A program made the translations under genes and the position numbers. This document shows, one piece after another, positions 26,476-35,992 of a stretch of 64,000 nucleotides of DNA. The stretch comes from Ensifer sp. IC4062 (GTDB taxonomy: Bacteria; Pseudomonadota; Alphaproteobacteria; Rhizobiales; Rhizobiaceae), in the NCBI RefSeq assembly GCF_020193575.1, contig NZ_JADYVD010000035.1:22643-86642 (forward strand), written 5' to 3'. Each line of letters begins with the position of its first letter. Position 1 is the stretch's first letter. Below the pieces are notes generated by a model that had not been told where the DNA came from, ran no database searches, and saw nothing but the letters and a program-made list of their open reading frames with translations.

Positions 26476-29475
26476 ATGGCGAATATTTTCGGAACTGTCG
26501 GCAAGGACGTTTTGACCGGCAGCGATCTTGAAGGCGATTTCATCATGGCGCTTGCCGGCGACGACATCGTCAATGGCGGCATGGGCAGTGATACGGTCAA
26601 CGCCGACGAGGGCAACGATACTGTCAGCGGCTCGTTCCAGAACGACAGCCTCATGGGCGGCGACGGCAACGACACGCTGAACGGCAACAGCGGAAGCGAC
26701 ATGCTGAGCGGGGGAGCCGGACAGGACAAGCTCAACGGCGGCAGCGGTCGGGATATGATCACTGCCTTTGAGCTCAGCGAAATCTCCGGCGACGTGGCCG
26801 ACGGGGGTTCCGGCACCGACATGGCCATGATCGATTACTCGGAGCATGGGGCAAAGCTCAATATCGCGATCAAGGACTGGATCGCACCACAAACGCTGAC
26901 CGGAGGCCTCCAGACGACAAATGTCGAAGCGTTCAGCATCACCGGAACGGCCTTCGATGACGTCATTACCGGCGGCAACTATTCCGACATGCTGATGGGC
27001 GGACTCGGCCACGACCGGCTTTCGGGCGGACGCGGCCATGACGTGCTCCAGGGCGGAGACGGCAACGATACGCTCATCGGTGGCTACGGCTTCGACTTTC
27101 TCAGCGGCGAAGTCGGCAATGATAACATATACGGCGACGCCGGCACCGACTACCTGAACGGCGGCGACGGCGACGACAAGGTCTATGGCGGCGACAGCGC
27201 GGACTCGCTCTCCGGCGATGCCGGCAACGACCTGCTTTCCGGTGGCAATGACAATGATGTCATTTCCGGCGGCATCGGTATCGACAGCCTGGCGGGCGAC
27301 GCCGGCAATGACTCGCTCGACGGCGGCGTCGGTGATGACAGGCTCGAGGGCGGCGCCGGCGACGACACGCTCAACTACAGCTACGGCCAGGGCAAGGACA
27401 CAATCACCGACGCAAGCGGCAACGACCGGCTGGTGGTCCGCAACTTCTCCGGAAACTTCACCGCCAAGGCACCGACCGACGTCAACACGCTTGCTGGGGG
27501 GACGACGTTCAAGGGCATCGAGCACTACTCGATCTATGCGGCCGGTTCGGGCATCAACAAGGTCGTGACCGGTAGCGGCAATGACTATGTCGATGCCGCC
27601 GGCGGCGACGACGTCATCGACGGTGGTGCCGGCAACGACACGCTCCTCGCTGGAATGGGCCGTGACATCGTCAATGGCGGCATCGGCAACGACTCCGTCA
27701 CCTTAGGCGACGGCGGTGCCGACAAGGGTGATGGCGGCACCGGCACGGACACGGTCGCTGTGGACCGCCGCTCGGTGACGAGCGCCCAGACGTTCTCCGC
27801 CACCGGCGCGGCGGCAACGCTCTCTGATGGCACAAGCCTCAAGAACTTCGAACACTATCGCGTCGAATTCGGCTCCGGTAATGATGTGGTGAAGTCCGTC
27901 GGCTCCGCGCTCAGCGTTGCCTTCTACGGCTACGGCGGCAATGACACGCTCGATGGCGGAGAGGGAAGCGACACGCTCAACTCGGGTGCAGGGAACGATG
28001 TCATCCGTGACTTCGGCGGCAAGAACTCGATCACTGCCGGAGACGGCAATGATGTGGTCAATGTCGGCGACAGCGCGACGGGGGTGGCCAGCCACAACTC
28101 GGTCAATCTCGGAACCGGCAACGACAGCTTCGCGCGCTCCGCCTCGACGGGCACGCTGGTCGTCGACGGTGGCACAGGCACCGATTTCGCCTCCATCAAT
28201 TTCAGCAAGTACACCCAGGGCATCACCTTCAAACTTGCGCCCGCGGTTACGGCGACGAATGCGCCCGTCACGGTGAAAAACGTCGAACGGATCGCGCTCA
28301 TCGGCGGAACGGGTAACGACGTCTTCGTCGGTGGAGGCCTCAATGACGATCTGCGCGGCGGCGCCGGTCACGACGGTCTCAGCGCCGGGGCGGGCAACGA
28401 TCTCCTGTCCGGCGATGCGGGCAACGATACGATCCGTGGTGGCACGGGCAATGACACCATCTACGGTGACACTGCGACCACCAGCGGCGGCAGGGATGTG
28501 ATCTACGCCGAGGATGGCAACGACAAGGTCTATGCCGGTATCGGCGACCGTTCCGACGGCGGCACCGGCACGGACGTGATCAGGATGAACGTCTCCGAGC
28601 AGACGAAGGATATCGCGTTCAACTTCTCGACCGGCACGGTCAATGTCGATACGGCGACATCTTTCAGCGCCTTCGAAGCGCTCGACTATGTCGGCAGCAA
28701 GGGCAAGGACACGGTCACGGGCGGCACCCTCAATGACATCCTCGACGGCATGTCCGGCAACGATGTCCTCAGGGGCGGCAACGGCAACGACACCCTACGC
28801 GACGGCGCCGGTGACGACCAACTCTTCGGCGACGCCGGGAACGACGTTCTCACCCGCACCGTTCATTCCGGCAAGGATCTCTTCGATGGCGGCCTCGGCA
28901 TCGATACGCTGAGCTTCGCGGAGGGAGCGACGTCGGTTGTGCTCGACCTGCAGACCCAGGCCAAGAACAAAGGGCTGGCGCTCGGTCTCACCGTCAAGAA
29001 TTTCGAGACCATCATCGGCAGCGCAGCCGATGACGAAATTCGCGGTGATGCGACCGCCAACACCCTCTATGGCAAGGGTGCCGACGATATCCTCGATGGC
29101 CGTGACGGCAGCGACATCCTGATCGGCGGCGCAGGAGACGACTGGCTGACGGGCGGCAACGGCAATGACAGGTTCGTCTTCGACCGCGAGGGACGCGACG
29201 GAGATGGCGATGTCATCACCGACCTTGTCCGTGGCCAGGACAAGCTCGTCATCGATCGTGCCGCTTTCGGCATCGCCGCCAGCGACGCGACAGTGACGCT
29301 GGTCACAGGCACGGACCCCGTCGCGACAAGCACCAAGGGCACGTTCCTGTTCGAGACGGACAATGGCCGCCTCTGGTACGACGCCGACGGAAATGCCGCG
29401 ACGGCGGATCTGGAACTGGTCGCGATCCTGCAGAACGTCAAGGCTCTCTCGACGAGCGACTTCTCCTTCCTCTAA
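26476..29475 (+). CDS. Large RTX (haemolysin-type calcium-binding) secreted protein
   Basis: 999 residues, acidic, built almost entirely of blocks of the glycine-rich nonapeptide GGxGxDxLx, separated by roughly 50-residue linkers that each contain a V(E/K)xF or FEHY-type motif (for example TTNVEAFSITGTAFDD and FKGIEHYSIYAAGS). It has no Sec signal and ends LSTSDFSFL, an acidic residue followed by hydrophobic residues as in type I secretion signals. No catalytic domain is evident, so it may be a structural, adhesive or calcium-binding surface protein. The ATG at 26476 is chosen because AAGGA precedes it by 8 bases; an in-frame ATG at 26455 lacks one. A terminator follows. The HlyD/ABC genes at 31887-34969 are the likely exporter. 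Confidence 0.93.
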   Translation: MANIFGTVGKDVLTGSDLEGDFIMALAGDDIVNGGMGSDTVNADEGNDTVSGSFQNDSLMGGDGNDTLNGNSGSDMLSGGAGQDKLNGGSGRDMITAFELSEISGDVADGGSGTDMAMIDYSEHGAKLNIAIKDWIAPQTLTGGLQTTNVEAFSITGTAFDDVITGGNYSDMLMGGLGHDRLSGGRGHDVLQGGDGNDTLIGGYGFDFLSGEVGNDNIYGDAGTDYLNGGDGDDKVYGGDSADSLSGDAGNDLLSGGNDNDVISGGIGIDSLAGDAGNDSLDGGVGDDRLEGGAGDDTLNYSYGQGKDTITDASGNDRLVVRNFSGNFTAKAPTDVNTLAGGTTFKGIEHYSIYAAGSGINKVVTGSGNDYVDAAGGDDVIDGGAGNDTLLAGMGRDIVNGGIGNDSVTLGDGGADKGDGGTGTDTVAVDRRSVTSAQTFSATGAAATLSDGTSLKNFEHYRVEFGSGNDVVKSVGSALSVAFYGYGGNDTLDGGEGSDTLNSGAGNDVIRDFGGKNSITAGDGNDVVNVGDSATGVASHNSVNLGTGNDSFARSASTGTLVVDGGTGTDFASINFSKYTQGITFKLAPAVTATNAPVTVKNVERIALIGGTGNDVFVGGGLNDDLRGGAGHDGLSAGAGNDLLSGDAGNDTIRGGTGNDTIYGDTATTSGGRDVIYAEDGNDKVYAGIGDRSDGGTGTDVIRMNVSEQTKDIAFNFSTGTVNVDTATSFSAFEALDYVGSKGKDTVTGGTLNDILDGMSGNDVLRGGNGNDTLRDGAGDDQLFGDAGNDVLTRTVHSGKDLFDGGLGIDTLSFAEGATSVVLDLQTQAKNKGLALGLTVKNFETIIGSAADDEIRGDATANTLYGKGADDILDGRDGSDILIGGAGDDWLTGGNGNDRFVFDREGRDGDGDVITDLVRGQDKLVIDRAAFGIAASDATVTLVTGTDPVATSTKGTFLFETDNGRLWYDADGNAATADLELVAILQNVKALSTSDFSFL

Positions 29476-29494
29476 GGTAGGCGTCGCCAGGATG

Positions 29495-29528
29495 CGCCCG
29501 TCCCGCGAAAGCGGGGCGGGCGTTTCGC
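29495..29528 (+). terminator. Rho-independent terminator after the RTX gene
   Basis: CGCCCGTCCCGC and GCGGGGCGGGCG form a 12-bp stem with one G-T pair around a GAAA tetraloop, followed by TTTCG. The T run is short. Confidence 0.7.
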
Positions 29529-29542
29529 TGTTCCGGGCTGGG

Positions 29543-29659
29543 CTAGTTGCCGCCACTGCCGACGCTGGTTCCGCGGATCGCGAGGCCCGTAAGGCTGAAC
29601 AGAAACGCCAGCGAAAGCCTCGTCTGCGCGGCCGTGCCGGCAATGCTCGGCCACAGCAT
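29543..29659 (-). CDS. Possible small hydrophobic peptide (38 aa)
   Basis: A short ATG frame with a GGAGG site four bases upstream encodes MLWPSIAGTAAQTRLSLAFL..., one hydrophobic segment of about 12-15 residues followed by a Gly/Ser-rich tail. It lies in the 453-base gap between the RTX gene and the SDR-DoxX gene, which has no other candidate I trust. Could be a single-pass membrane peptide or chance. Confidence 0.25.
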   Translation of the reverse strand: MLWPSIAGTAAQTRLSLAFLFSLTGLAIRGTSVGSGGN

Positions 29660-29928
29660 TCATCCTCCGGAGAGCGAACGGTGGCTCTTGTGGAACATCT
29701 TCTCGCGCAAGGTGTTGAGCGCTCCACAGGAGCGAACATGAAGGCGCACGTCGAGGATCGCTTCACCGCTGAAGCGCCGGCACCGGTACCCCTTGTCGGC
29801 AGGGGCATTTCGATGGGCGTCTGGATGCTTCCTGGAAAGACCGGTGATTCGGAAGCATCAGGCCCATGGCTATGGCACCGCTCCCGCGAAACGACTGTGA
29901 CGGCGGCCAATGTTCGCGAGGGTCATCC

Positions 29929-31218
29929 ATGAAAGTACTCGTGGTCGGCGCTTCCGGCCTGATCGGCTCAGCAGTTTGCGCGAAGCTTCGCGACCGCGGC
30001 ATAAGGATCGTTCGTCTGGTGCGGCCGGGCTCGCACCGCAGGTCCGCCCAAGACGACGACATCGTTGAACTCGATGTCGCGCGAGCGGTCACGCCGGCGG
30101 ACTGGCTCCCCTATTTGTCAGGCATTGCTGCGGTCGTGAATTGCTCTGGAACCCTTCAAGATGGCCCCGGCGAGAATACGTCTGGCGTTCACGCGCGCGG
30201 ACCGTCTGCCCTGTTTGAAGCCTGTGAGCAGGTAGGCGTGCGGCGCGTTATCCATTTCTCCGCCATGGGCGTTGAAAAGGAGCAGCCCTCGTCGTTTTCG
30301 CAGACGAAGCTTGAGGGCGACGAGGCGCTGATGGCTCGAGACCTGGATTGGGTCATCCTCCGCCCCTCCGTCGTTCTCGGTCCTGGAGCCTTCGGCGCCA
30401 GCGCCCTCTTCAGAGGGTTGGCAGCCTTGCCCATCCTGCCGCTCATGCCTGAGACTGGACGTCTTCAAGTCGTGCGGCTTGAAGATGTGGTGCATACGGT
30501 CGAGCTACTCGTCGCCCCAGCCGCCCCCAAAAGAGTCGTCCTGGAGATCGCGGGACCAGAGGTCCTGTCCTTCGAAGACGTCGTCAGGATCTACCGCCGT
30601 TGGCTGGGCTGGCCGCCTGCCCGAGTCATCAGGATACCTCCCGTTCTAGCCAATCTCATCTACAGGCTCAGCGATCTAGCCGGAGTGCTGGGCTGGCGTC
30701 CTCCGACGAGAAGCACGGCGCAAAAGGAGATCGCGCGCGGCGCAGTAGGAGACGTTCGGCAGTGGATGGAGACGACAAGGATTCGGCCTGCCGCCTTGTC
30801 CGAGGCTCTCGCCAGAACGCCGCCTTCGGTCCAGGAAAGATGGTTCTCCAAGCTCTACCTCCTGAAGCCCCTCATCTTCGTCGTTCTGTCGCTGTTCTGG
30901 ATTGCGACGGGCATCATCTCCCTCACGTTCGGATATGGCATCGGCGTCGATCTGATGCAGCGCGCGGGCGCCGGTTTTTTCTCCGGGCCGAGCGTCGTTG
31001 CCGGCGCGCTTGCGGATATTCTCATCGGACTTGCGATCGCCATTCGTCGAACCAGCCGCATCGGACTCTATAGTGCGGTCGGTCTATCCCTCTTTTACGC
31101 GCTCGCCGGAACGCTCCTGCTCCCAGAGCTATGGAACGAACCACTCGGGCCTCTTACCAAGATTTGGCCGATCATCGCACTGCAGCTCGCCGCGCTCGCC
31201 ATGCTTGAGGAGCGATAA
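29929..31218 (+). CDS. NAD(P)-binding SDR-like protein fused to a DoxX-like membrane domain
   Basis: 429 residues. Residues 1 to about 280 form an atypical short-chain dehydrogenase/NmrA-type Rossmann domain with nucleotide loop VVGASGLIGSAV at 5-16 and IHFSAMGVEKEQPSSFSQTK. Residues about 305-425 contain four hydrophobic helices of the DoxX-like type (KPLIFVVLSLFWIATGIISL and following). The ATG at 29929 follows GAGGG; earlier in-frame ATGs look non-coding. It overlaps the DUF2269 gene by one base (TAATG). Proteins of this kind are annotated as membrane oxidoreductases without known substrate. Confidence 0.87.
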   Translation: MKVLVVGASGLIGSAVCAKLRDRGIRIVRLVRPGSHRRSAQDDDIVELDVARAVTPADWLPYLSGIAAVVNCSGTLQDGPGENTSGVHARGPSALFEACEQVGVRRVIHFSAMGVEKEQPSSFSQTKLEGDEALMARDLDWVILRPSVVLGPGAFGASALFRGLAALPILPLMPETGRLQVVRLEDVVHTVELLVAPAAPKRVVLEIAGPEVLSFEDVVRIYRRWLGWPPARVIRIPPVLANLIYRLSDLAGVLGWRPPTRSTAQKEIARGAVGDVRQWMETTRIRPAALSEALARTPPSVQERWFSKLYLLKPLIFVVLSLFWIATGIISLTFGYGIGVDLMQRAGAGFFSGPSVVAGALADILIGLAIAIRRTSRIGLYSAVGLSLFYALAGTLLLPELWNEPLGPLTKIWPIIALQLAALAMLEER

Positions 31219-31691
31219 TGCTTTATTTCCTGCTCAAGTACGTTCACCTCATCGGCGCTTCGGTCCTGCTCGGCACGGGAGCGGGAATCGCCTTCTTCAT
31301 GCTGCTTGCCCATCGGACCGGCCGCACCGATGCGATTGCCGCCGTTGCCCGGATCGTTGTCCTCGCGGACTTTATCTTCACCGCCACCGCCGTCATTTTG
31401 CAGCCCGTCACCGGTATCGCGCTTGCCTGGAACGTTGGCTACTCGCTGACTGAAGGATGGATTCTGATCTCCCTGTTTCTCTACGGTGTAACTGGTGCGT
31501 TCTGGCTGCCGGTCGTCTGGATGCAGATGGAGATGCGCAGGCTCGCGGAAGAGGCATACAAAGGCGGCAAACCACTGCCAAGCGATTACCACAAGCTTTT
31601 CCGCCTGTGGTTCGCCTTTGGCTTTCCGGCTTTTGGCGTTGTTCTCGCGATTTTCTGGTTGATGATCACGCGGCCGATCATCGAATGGTAG
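31218..31691 (+). CDS. DUF2269 family membrane protein
   Basis: 157 residues with four hydrophobic helices, starting MLYFLLKYVHLIGASVLLGTG and including AVILQPVTGIALAW, the usual DUF2269 features (His in the first helix, conserved PVTG). The family's function is unknown; the conserved His residues suggest a haem or quinone link by analogy with CopD-like membrane proteins, which is speculation. Translation is coupled to the upstream SDR-DoxX gene. Confidence 0.87.
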   Translation: MLYFLLKYVHLIGASVLLGTGAGIAFFMLLAHRTGRTDAIAAVARIVVLADFIFTATAVILQPVTGIALAWNVGYSLTEGWILISLFLYGVTGAFWLPVVWMQMEMRRLAEEAYKGGKPLPSDYHKLFRLWFAFGFPAFGVVLAIFWLMITRPIIEW

Positions 31692-31886
31692 GAGACGGGT
31701 TTTGCGCCAGAGGATGCTTTTTGGCGTCTGCTATCGCACCTCGCCGTGACTTGAGCGGCGTCCTTCGCCGTCTCAGCCCGTGTTGCGGCTAAGATCAAGC
31801 GACCGGCTCACAGCGGAAACCGCTGCCTCCCGTTCCTTGCCCAATCGGGCGCACGCTCCGCCTACCCGGCGCACCTGCTCCACAAC

Positions 31887-33203
31887 CTAATCCTCCCTGA
31901 ATGCATGCCGCATCTGGTCGGTGAGCGGCTTTGTCAGGTAGGAGATCACCGTGCGATCGGCAATCTTGATGAACACCTCCGCCGGCATACCGGGATAGAG
32001 CGAGAGCCCCTTGAGCTTGGCGAGGCTCTCCTGCTTCGGCCGGATGCGCAAGGGGTAGTAGCTGGCGCCGGTGCGTTCGTCGGTGACCAGGTCCGGCGCG
32101 ATGGTTGCCACCTCCGCCTCGACCTCGGGCGTCGTGCGTTGATTGAAGGCGCTGAAGCGGATTTCGACCGGCTGGCCGACATGGATCTGGTCGATATCAT
32201 GGGTCGCAACCCGCGCCTCCACCGTCAGGTCGTCGGCCTCGGGCACCACGAGCATCAGCGTCTCGCCGGCATTGATCACGCCGTTTACCGTGTGCACGCC
32301 GAGCTGATAGACACGGCCCGAAAGCGGCGCGGTGATATCGAGCCGACGCAACTGGTCGGATGCGGCGGTCCGCCGCTCTTCGTATTCGGCGATCTTCGCC
32401 TCGACATCCGTCAGATCCTTCGAGATTTCCGTCCGTCGATCCTCGTCGAGCTGGAGGATCTGCAGGTCGATCTCGCTCGACTTGCCGCGTGCCTGGGCGC
32501 GGGCGGCGATGCGCTGTCCGCGGTCACCCTCGAGTTCGGCGCGCTGGCGCTTCAGCGTCGTCACCCGCTGCATCGGCACCAAGCCCTGGCCGTAGAGCGA
32601 ATCGACACCGGTAAGTTCCTCAGCGATCAGCTTGAGCGCGTCCTCGATTGCCTGAAGCTGGACGGTGAGCCCCTCGATCTCGTCGGCCAACTGCGCCTTT
32701 CGGGAGGCAAGCTGGTCCTTCATACCGATGAGCGCCGACCGACGGCTGGCAAATAGCCTCTGCTCGCCATCGACGAGCTTCGTCGCCGCGGCACTGGAGA
32801 TGAATTTGTCGAGATCCTTATCCACCTCGAAAGAGACGGCGCCGATGCGCTCCGCCTGAAGCCGGGCGCGGCGGGCATAGAGTTGCGCCAGCGTGCTTTC
32901 GACAATCGCCAGATTGGCTCGAACGGTGGTGCCGTCGAGACGGATCAGCACCTGCCCCGCATTAACCCGGTCTCCCTCCCGGACCAGGAGTTCACCGACT
33001 ATCCCCCCGGTGAGGTGCTGGACCTTTTTGACGTTGTCGTCGACGACGACGACGCCACCGGCAACGATCGCGCTCGACAGCTCCGTCGTCGCAGCCCAGC
33101 CGCCGACGCCGACGACAAGGGCGACAGCAAGCGTGGAGACCGCGATCATATGGCGCCCAAGCGAGCGGCGGGCACTCAACATCTGCTTCTTCCCGTCACT
33201 CAT
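31887..33203 (-). CDS. Type I secretion membrane-fusion protein (HlyD/PrtE family)
   Basis: Periplasmic adaptor of a type I secretion system, 438 residues. A membrane anchor at about residues 17-35 (MIAVSTLAVALVVGVGGWAA) is followed by a biotinyl-lipoyl-like segment (VQHLTGGIVGELLVREGDRV), a long coiled coil at about 95-280, a second lipoyl half (LDITAPLSGRVYQLGVHTV) and a beta-barrel domain ending VISYLTKPLTDQM, typical of the PrsE/PrtE group. It overlaps the ABC gene by four bases. The outer-membrane TolC partner is not in the window. Confidence 0.94.
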   Translation of the reverse strand: MSDGKKQMLSARRSLGRHMIAVSTLAVALVVGVGGWAATTELSSAIVAGGVVVVDDNVKKVQHLTGGIVGELLVREGDRVNAGQVLIRLDGTTVRANLAIVESTLAQLYARRARLQAERIGAVSFEVDKDLDKFISSAAATKLVDGEQRLFASRRSALIGMKDQLASRKAQLADEIEGLTVQLQAIEDALKLIAEELTGVDSLYGQGLVPMQRVTTLKRQRAELEGDRGQRIAARAQARGKSSEIDLQILQLDEDRRTEISKDLTDVEAKIAEYEERRTAASDQLRRLDITAPLSGRVYQLGVHTVNGVINAGETLMLVVPEADDLTVEARVATHDIDQIHVGQPVEIRFSAFNQRTTPEVEAEVATIAPDLVTDERTGASYYPLRIRPKQESLAKLKGLSLYPGMPAEVFIKIADRTVISYLTKPLTDQMRHAFRED

Positions 33204-34969
33204 TTCGCCACCTCCTGACCGTCACCGACAATCTTCAGCGCCGACGGGCGCTCCGCCTGCTGCACCCGTTCTCTGCGCAGTACCTTGCCGAGCACCTCGT
33301 CCTTCGGGCCGAAGGCCTGCATGCGCCCATCCTGCATCATCAGGACGAGATCGGCGCTCGCAAGCGCGCTCGGACGATGCGCGACAACGACGACGATACC
33401 GCCGCGGGCGCGAACACTCATGATCGCTTCGCTGAGCGCCTGCTCGCCTTCGGCGTCGAGGTTGGAATTGGGCTCGTCGAGCACGACGAGGAAGGGATCT
33501 CCATAAAGCGCCCTGGCAAGGGCGATGCGCTGGCGTTGTCCGGCCGAAAGCGCCGTGCCCCCTTCGCCGATCTCGGTTTCATAGCCGTTCGGAAGGCGAA
33601 GGATCAGGTCGTTGACGCGCGCGGCCGTGGCAGCCGCGACAATCGCTTCGGGCGTCGCGTCTTCGGCGAAACGGCAAACGTTCTGTGCAACCGTTCCGGC
33701 GAAAAGCTCCACGTCCTGCGGCAGGTAGCCGATGTGCTTGCCGAGAGCATCGCTGTCCCACTGGTCGAGAGCCGCGCCGTCGAGGCGAACGGAACCGCGG
33801 TAGGCGGGCCAAACTCCGAGGATGGCACGGGCGAGCGACGACTTGCCCGATGCGCTCGGGCCGATGATGCCGAGCGCGCTGCCGGCGCGAACGGTGAAAC
33901 TGATATCGGTGAAGATCAATCGGTGGGCGGCCGGCGGTCCGCTCGCCAGTCCTTCGACGCTCAGGCGGTCGCGCGGGGCAGGCAACGCCAGCGGCGCCTC
34001 AGCCTCCGGGAGCGCCTTCAGCAGTTCCTTCAGCCGCTGCCAGCTCTGCCGCGCGGAGACAAGACCACGCCAGTTGCCGATCGCAAGTTCCACGGGCGCA
34101 AGCGCGCGGGCAGTTAGAATGGAGCCGGCGATGATGATGCCCGGCGAGGCCTGGCCCTTGATCACGAGAACCGCGCCCGCCGCAAGCACACCCGATTGTA
34201 ATGCCATGCGGAAGACCTTCGACAACGCGCCATAACCGTTGCCGATATCGGATGTACGACGGTTCTCCAGGCGGAACTCCTCATTGCGCCGTTCCCATAG
34301 GTCGGTGAGCCGCCCGGCCATGCCCATGGCCTGGACGACCTCCGCATTGCGCTGTGTCGCCTGAGCGAACGCGTTGCGTAGGCCTCCGGCCTCCGCCGCC
34401 TTCTTGGCCGGCGCCTGGGTGCCGCTATTGGTGAGATAGGTCAGCAGCGTGAGGATCAGCCCGCCGCCGATCGCTATGAAGCCTATGACGGGGTGGAACA
34501 GAAAGCAGATGGCGATATAGAAGGGCAGCCAGGGCAGGTCGAAAAGGGCCGCCGGACCAGCGCCCGATAGGAAGGACCGCACCTGGTCGAAATCGCGCAA
34601 CGCCTGCAGACCATCCCCCTGTATCCTAAGCTTCAGGGGTGCCTTGACGAGCGCCCTATAGATCCGCCCGCTCATCGTTTCGTCGAGGGCGCCGGCGATG
34701 CGCACTAGCATGCGGCCGCGGATCAACTCGAACGCGCCTTGGAAGGCATAGAGCAGCAGTGCCAGGAAAGAGAGTGCTATCAGTGAGGGAATGCTTTGGC
34801 TCGGCAGCACCCGGTCGTAGACTTCGAGCATGAAGAACGAGCCGGTGAGATAGAGAACGTTGACGAGCGCACTGGCGACACCCACGCCGATGAAGGCCGC
34901 GCGGCAATTGCGCAACGCATCCGCGGGCTCGATGCTCTTTCGATTTGATGCTGCTCTTGATTTAGGCAC
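33200..34969 (-). CDS. Type I secretion ABC transporter (PrtD/PrsD family)
   Basis: 589 residues, fused membrane and ATPase domains. The first about 310 residues hold six helices; there is no N-terminal C39 peptidase or peptidase-like domain, as usual for RTX protease and glycanase exporters. The nucleotide domain has Walker A GPSASGKSS, Q loop IGYLPQDVELFAGT, signature LSAGQRQRIALARAL and Walker B FLVVLDEPNSNLD. Together with the HlyD protein it probably exports the 999-residue RTX protein 3.7 kb away and possibly the LysM-RTX protein. Confidence 0.95.
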   Translation of the reverse strand: MPKSRAASNRKSIEPADALRNCRAAFIGVGVASALVNVLYLTGSFFMLEVYDRVLPSQSIPSLIALSFLALLLYAFQGAFELIRGRMLVRIAGALDETMSGRIYRALVKAPLKLRIQGDGLQALRDFDQVRSFLSGAGPAALFDLPWLPFYIAICFLFHPVIGFIAIGGGLILTLLTYLTNSGTQAPAKKAAEAGGLRNAFAQATQRNAEVVQAMGMAGRLTDLWERRNEEFRLENRRTSDIGNGYGALSKVFRMALQSGVLAAGAVLVIKGQASPGIIIAGSILTARALAPVELAIGNWRGLVSARQSWQRLKELLKALPEAEAPLALPAPRDRLSVEGLASGPPAAHRLIFTDISFTVRAGSALGIIGPSASGKSSLARAILGVWPAYRGSVRLDGAALDQWDSDALGKHIGYLPQDVELFAGTVAQNVCRFAEDATPEAIVAAATAARVNDLILRLPNGYETEIGEGGTALSAGQRQRIALARALYGDPFLVVLDEPNSNLDAEGEQALSEAIMSVRARGGIVVVVAHRPSALASADLVLMMQDGRMQAFGPKDEVLGKVLRRERVQQAERPSALKIVGDGQEVAK

Positions 34970-35293
34970 TGACTGAAATCTCCGCGTCGGCCGTTCGGGC
35001 CGCTTGAACTCTGCTGACCGATCTATCCAGAGGCAGCAATGTAGAGTTGTTCCCCGGGAAACAATGATCCCTTGGAAAGCTTAAATTATTGACTGCTGTC
35101 GGGCCGGCGTTGTTTGACCCGGCATCGCCGGCAAAGCGCCGCTTCGGTGTTTCCGCACACGGTGCATCCTTCTGCATATCCCCGCCGTGCACACACGCCT
35201 GCGACAAACTATAGCAAACGCAAGATTGGACGGACAGCAGCACCGAGCCTATGCTATCGGATAACTCGCATGACCCATCTGCCAATCTTTTAA
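34970..35293. other. Upstream region of the type I secretion operon
   Basis: 324 bases. Two minus-strand frames can be read here, but neither has family features or a good ribosome site. A sentence of AT-rich sequence near 35060-35095 may contain the promoter of the secretion operon. I see no supported gene. Confidence 0.4.
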
Positions 35294-35490
35294 TTCGTTG
35301 CCGGCGCCGCCACCTCCGCCATCCTTATCAACTAGGGCCGACGGCTGGAGCTGCAGGCGGAATATGCGCTTCCGCTGCTGTTCGAGGCATTTCTGCTCGT
35401 CTGCTTCGCAATAGGCGGGGCATTTTTCCACCTCAGCGAAAGTGCCGCCGTATCGGGCACGATTATGCTTTCTGTCGCAAAGGGCGCGGC
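35294..35490 (+). pseudogene. Remnant of a DUF1275 (YoaK-type) membrane protein gene
   Basis: One plus-strand frame reads FVAGAATSAILIN, then a TAG stop at 35333, then GRRLELQAEYALPLLFEAFL and on to GTIMLSVAKG. In DUF1275 proteins this region normally reads AGAATSAILINWGRR...YALPLLLEALLLL, then a TxMLL-F-MGMQNA stretch. The TAG is one base from the TGG (Trp) that the family has there. The N-terminal half and the C-terminal end are missing and the frame is closed by TAA just upstream, so this is a decayed fragment of about 65 codons. The family match is from memory. Confidence 0.65.
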
Positions 35491-35493
35491 ACC

Positions 35494-35829
35494 TCAATCC
35501 AAGGACAACTGGACATCCGGAAACGGGATGACCTTGGCCGCCGTCGCTTCCAACGCGAGTGGCTGGGTTTCGATGTTGCCGCCCCTACCCCAGGTCGCGG
35601 CAAGGCTCATCAATTCATCCATCTCCTTCCTCAACTGGTGCCACGCCAGAATTTCTTCGGCGTAAGTCGCATTCGTGCGCGGGTCGTAGAACCGGTTGAT
35701 TTCCTCAGCGCTGTCCTTCCGGGCGGCCTCCAGACGGGCCTTCAGCACATTGACTTCATCCTTCACCAGGAAATAGCGCCGCATCACCGCAAGAAGCGCA
35801 AGATCGTTCGGATTGACGCTCAAGGACAT
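35494..35829 (-). CDS. Hypothetical protein (111 aa)
   Basis: 111 residues beginning MSLSVNPNDLALLAVMRRYF and probably largely helical (VKDEVNVLKARLEAARKDSAEE is a likely coiled coil). No known domain recognised. A strong GGGGAGGG lies directly before the ATG; the TTG two codons later would have better spacing and may be the true start. Its 3' end borders the DUF1275 remnant. Confidence 0.65.
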   Translation of the reverse strand: MSLSVNPNDLALLAVMRRYFLVKDEVNVLKARLEAARKDSAEEINRFYDPRTNATYAEEILAWHQLRKEMDELMSLAATWGRGGNIETQPLALEATAAKVIPFPDVQLSLD

Positions 35830-35992
35830 CCCTCCCCCGTTTCATGACTGCAGCCACGGTCGAGCGCGTAGGTACCCCCGCATCCGCCCACCGGGCATGC
35901 ACCCCATCACGCGAAACTTTGACGCTTTTCCGGCAACGGCCAAAGAAAATCCCGGCGTTGTGAAACGCCGGGGCCGAAACCTGCCGGAAAAT

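Noticed and set aside
26476..29475. Short regularly spaced DNA repeats resembling a CRISPR array
   Set aside because: They are the codons of RTX nonapeptides in one open frame; there are no spacers or constant repeats.
34962..35285. 107-codon minus-strand frame upstream of the secretion ABC gene
   Set aside because: No domain, no ribosome site and overlaps the likely promoter of the secretion operon.
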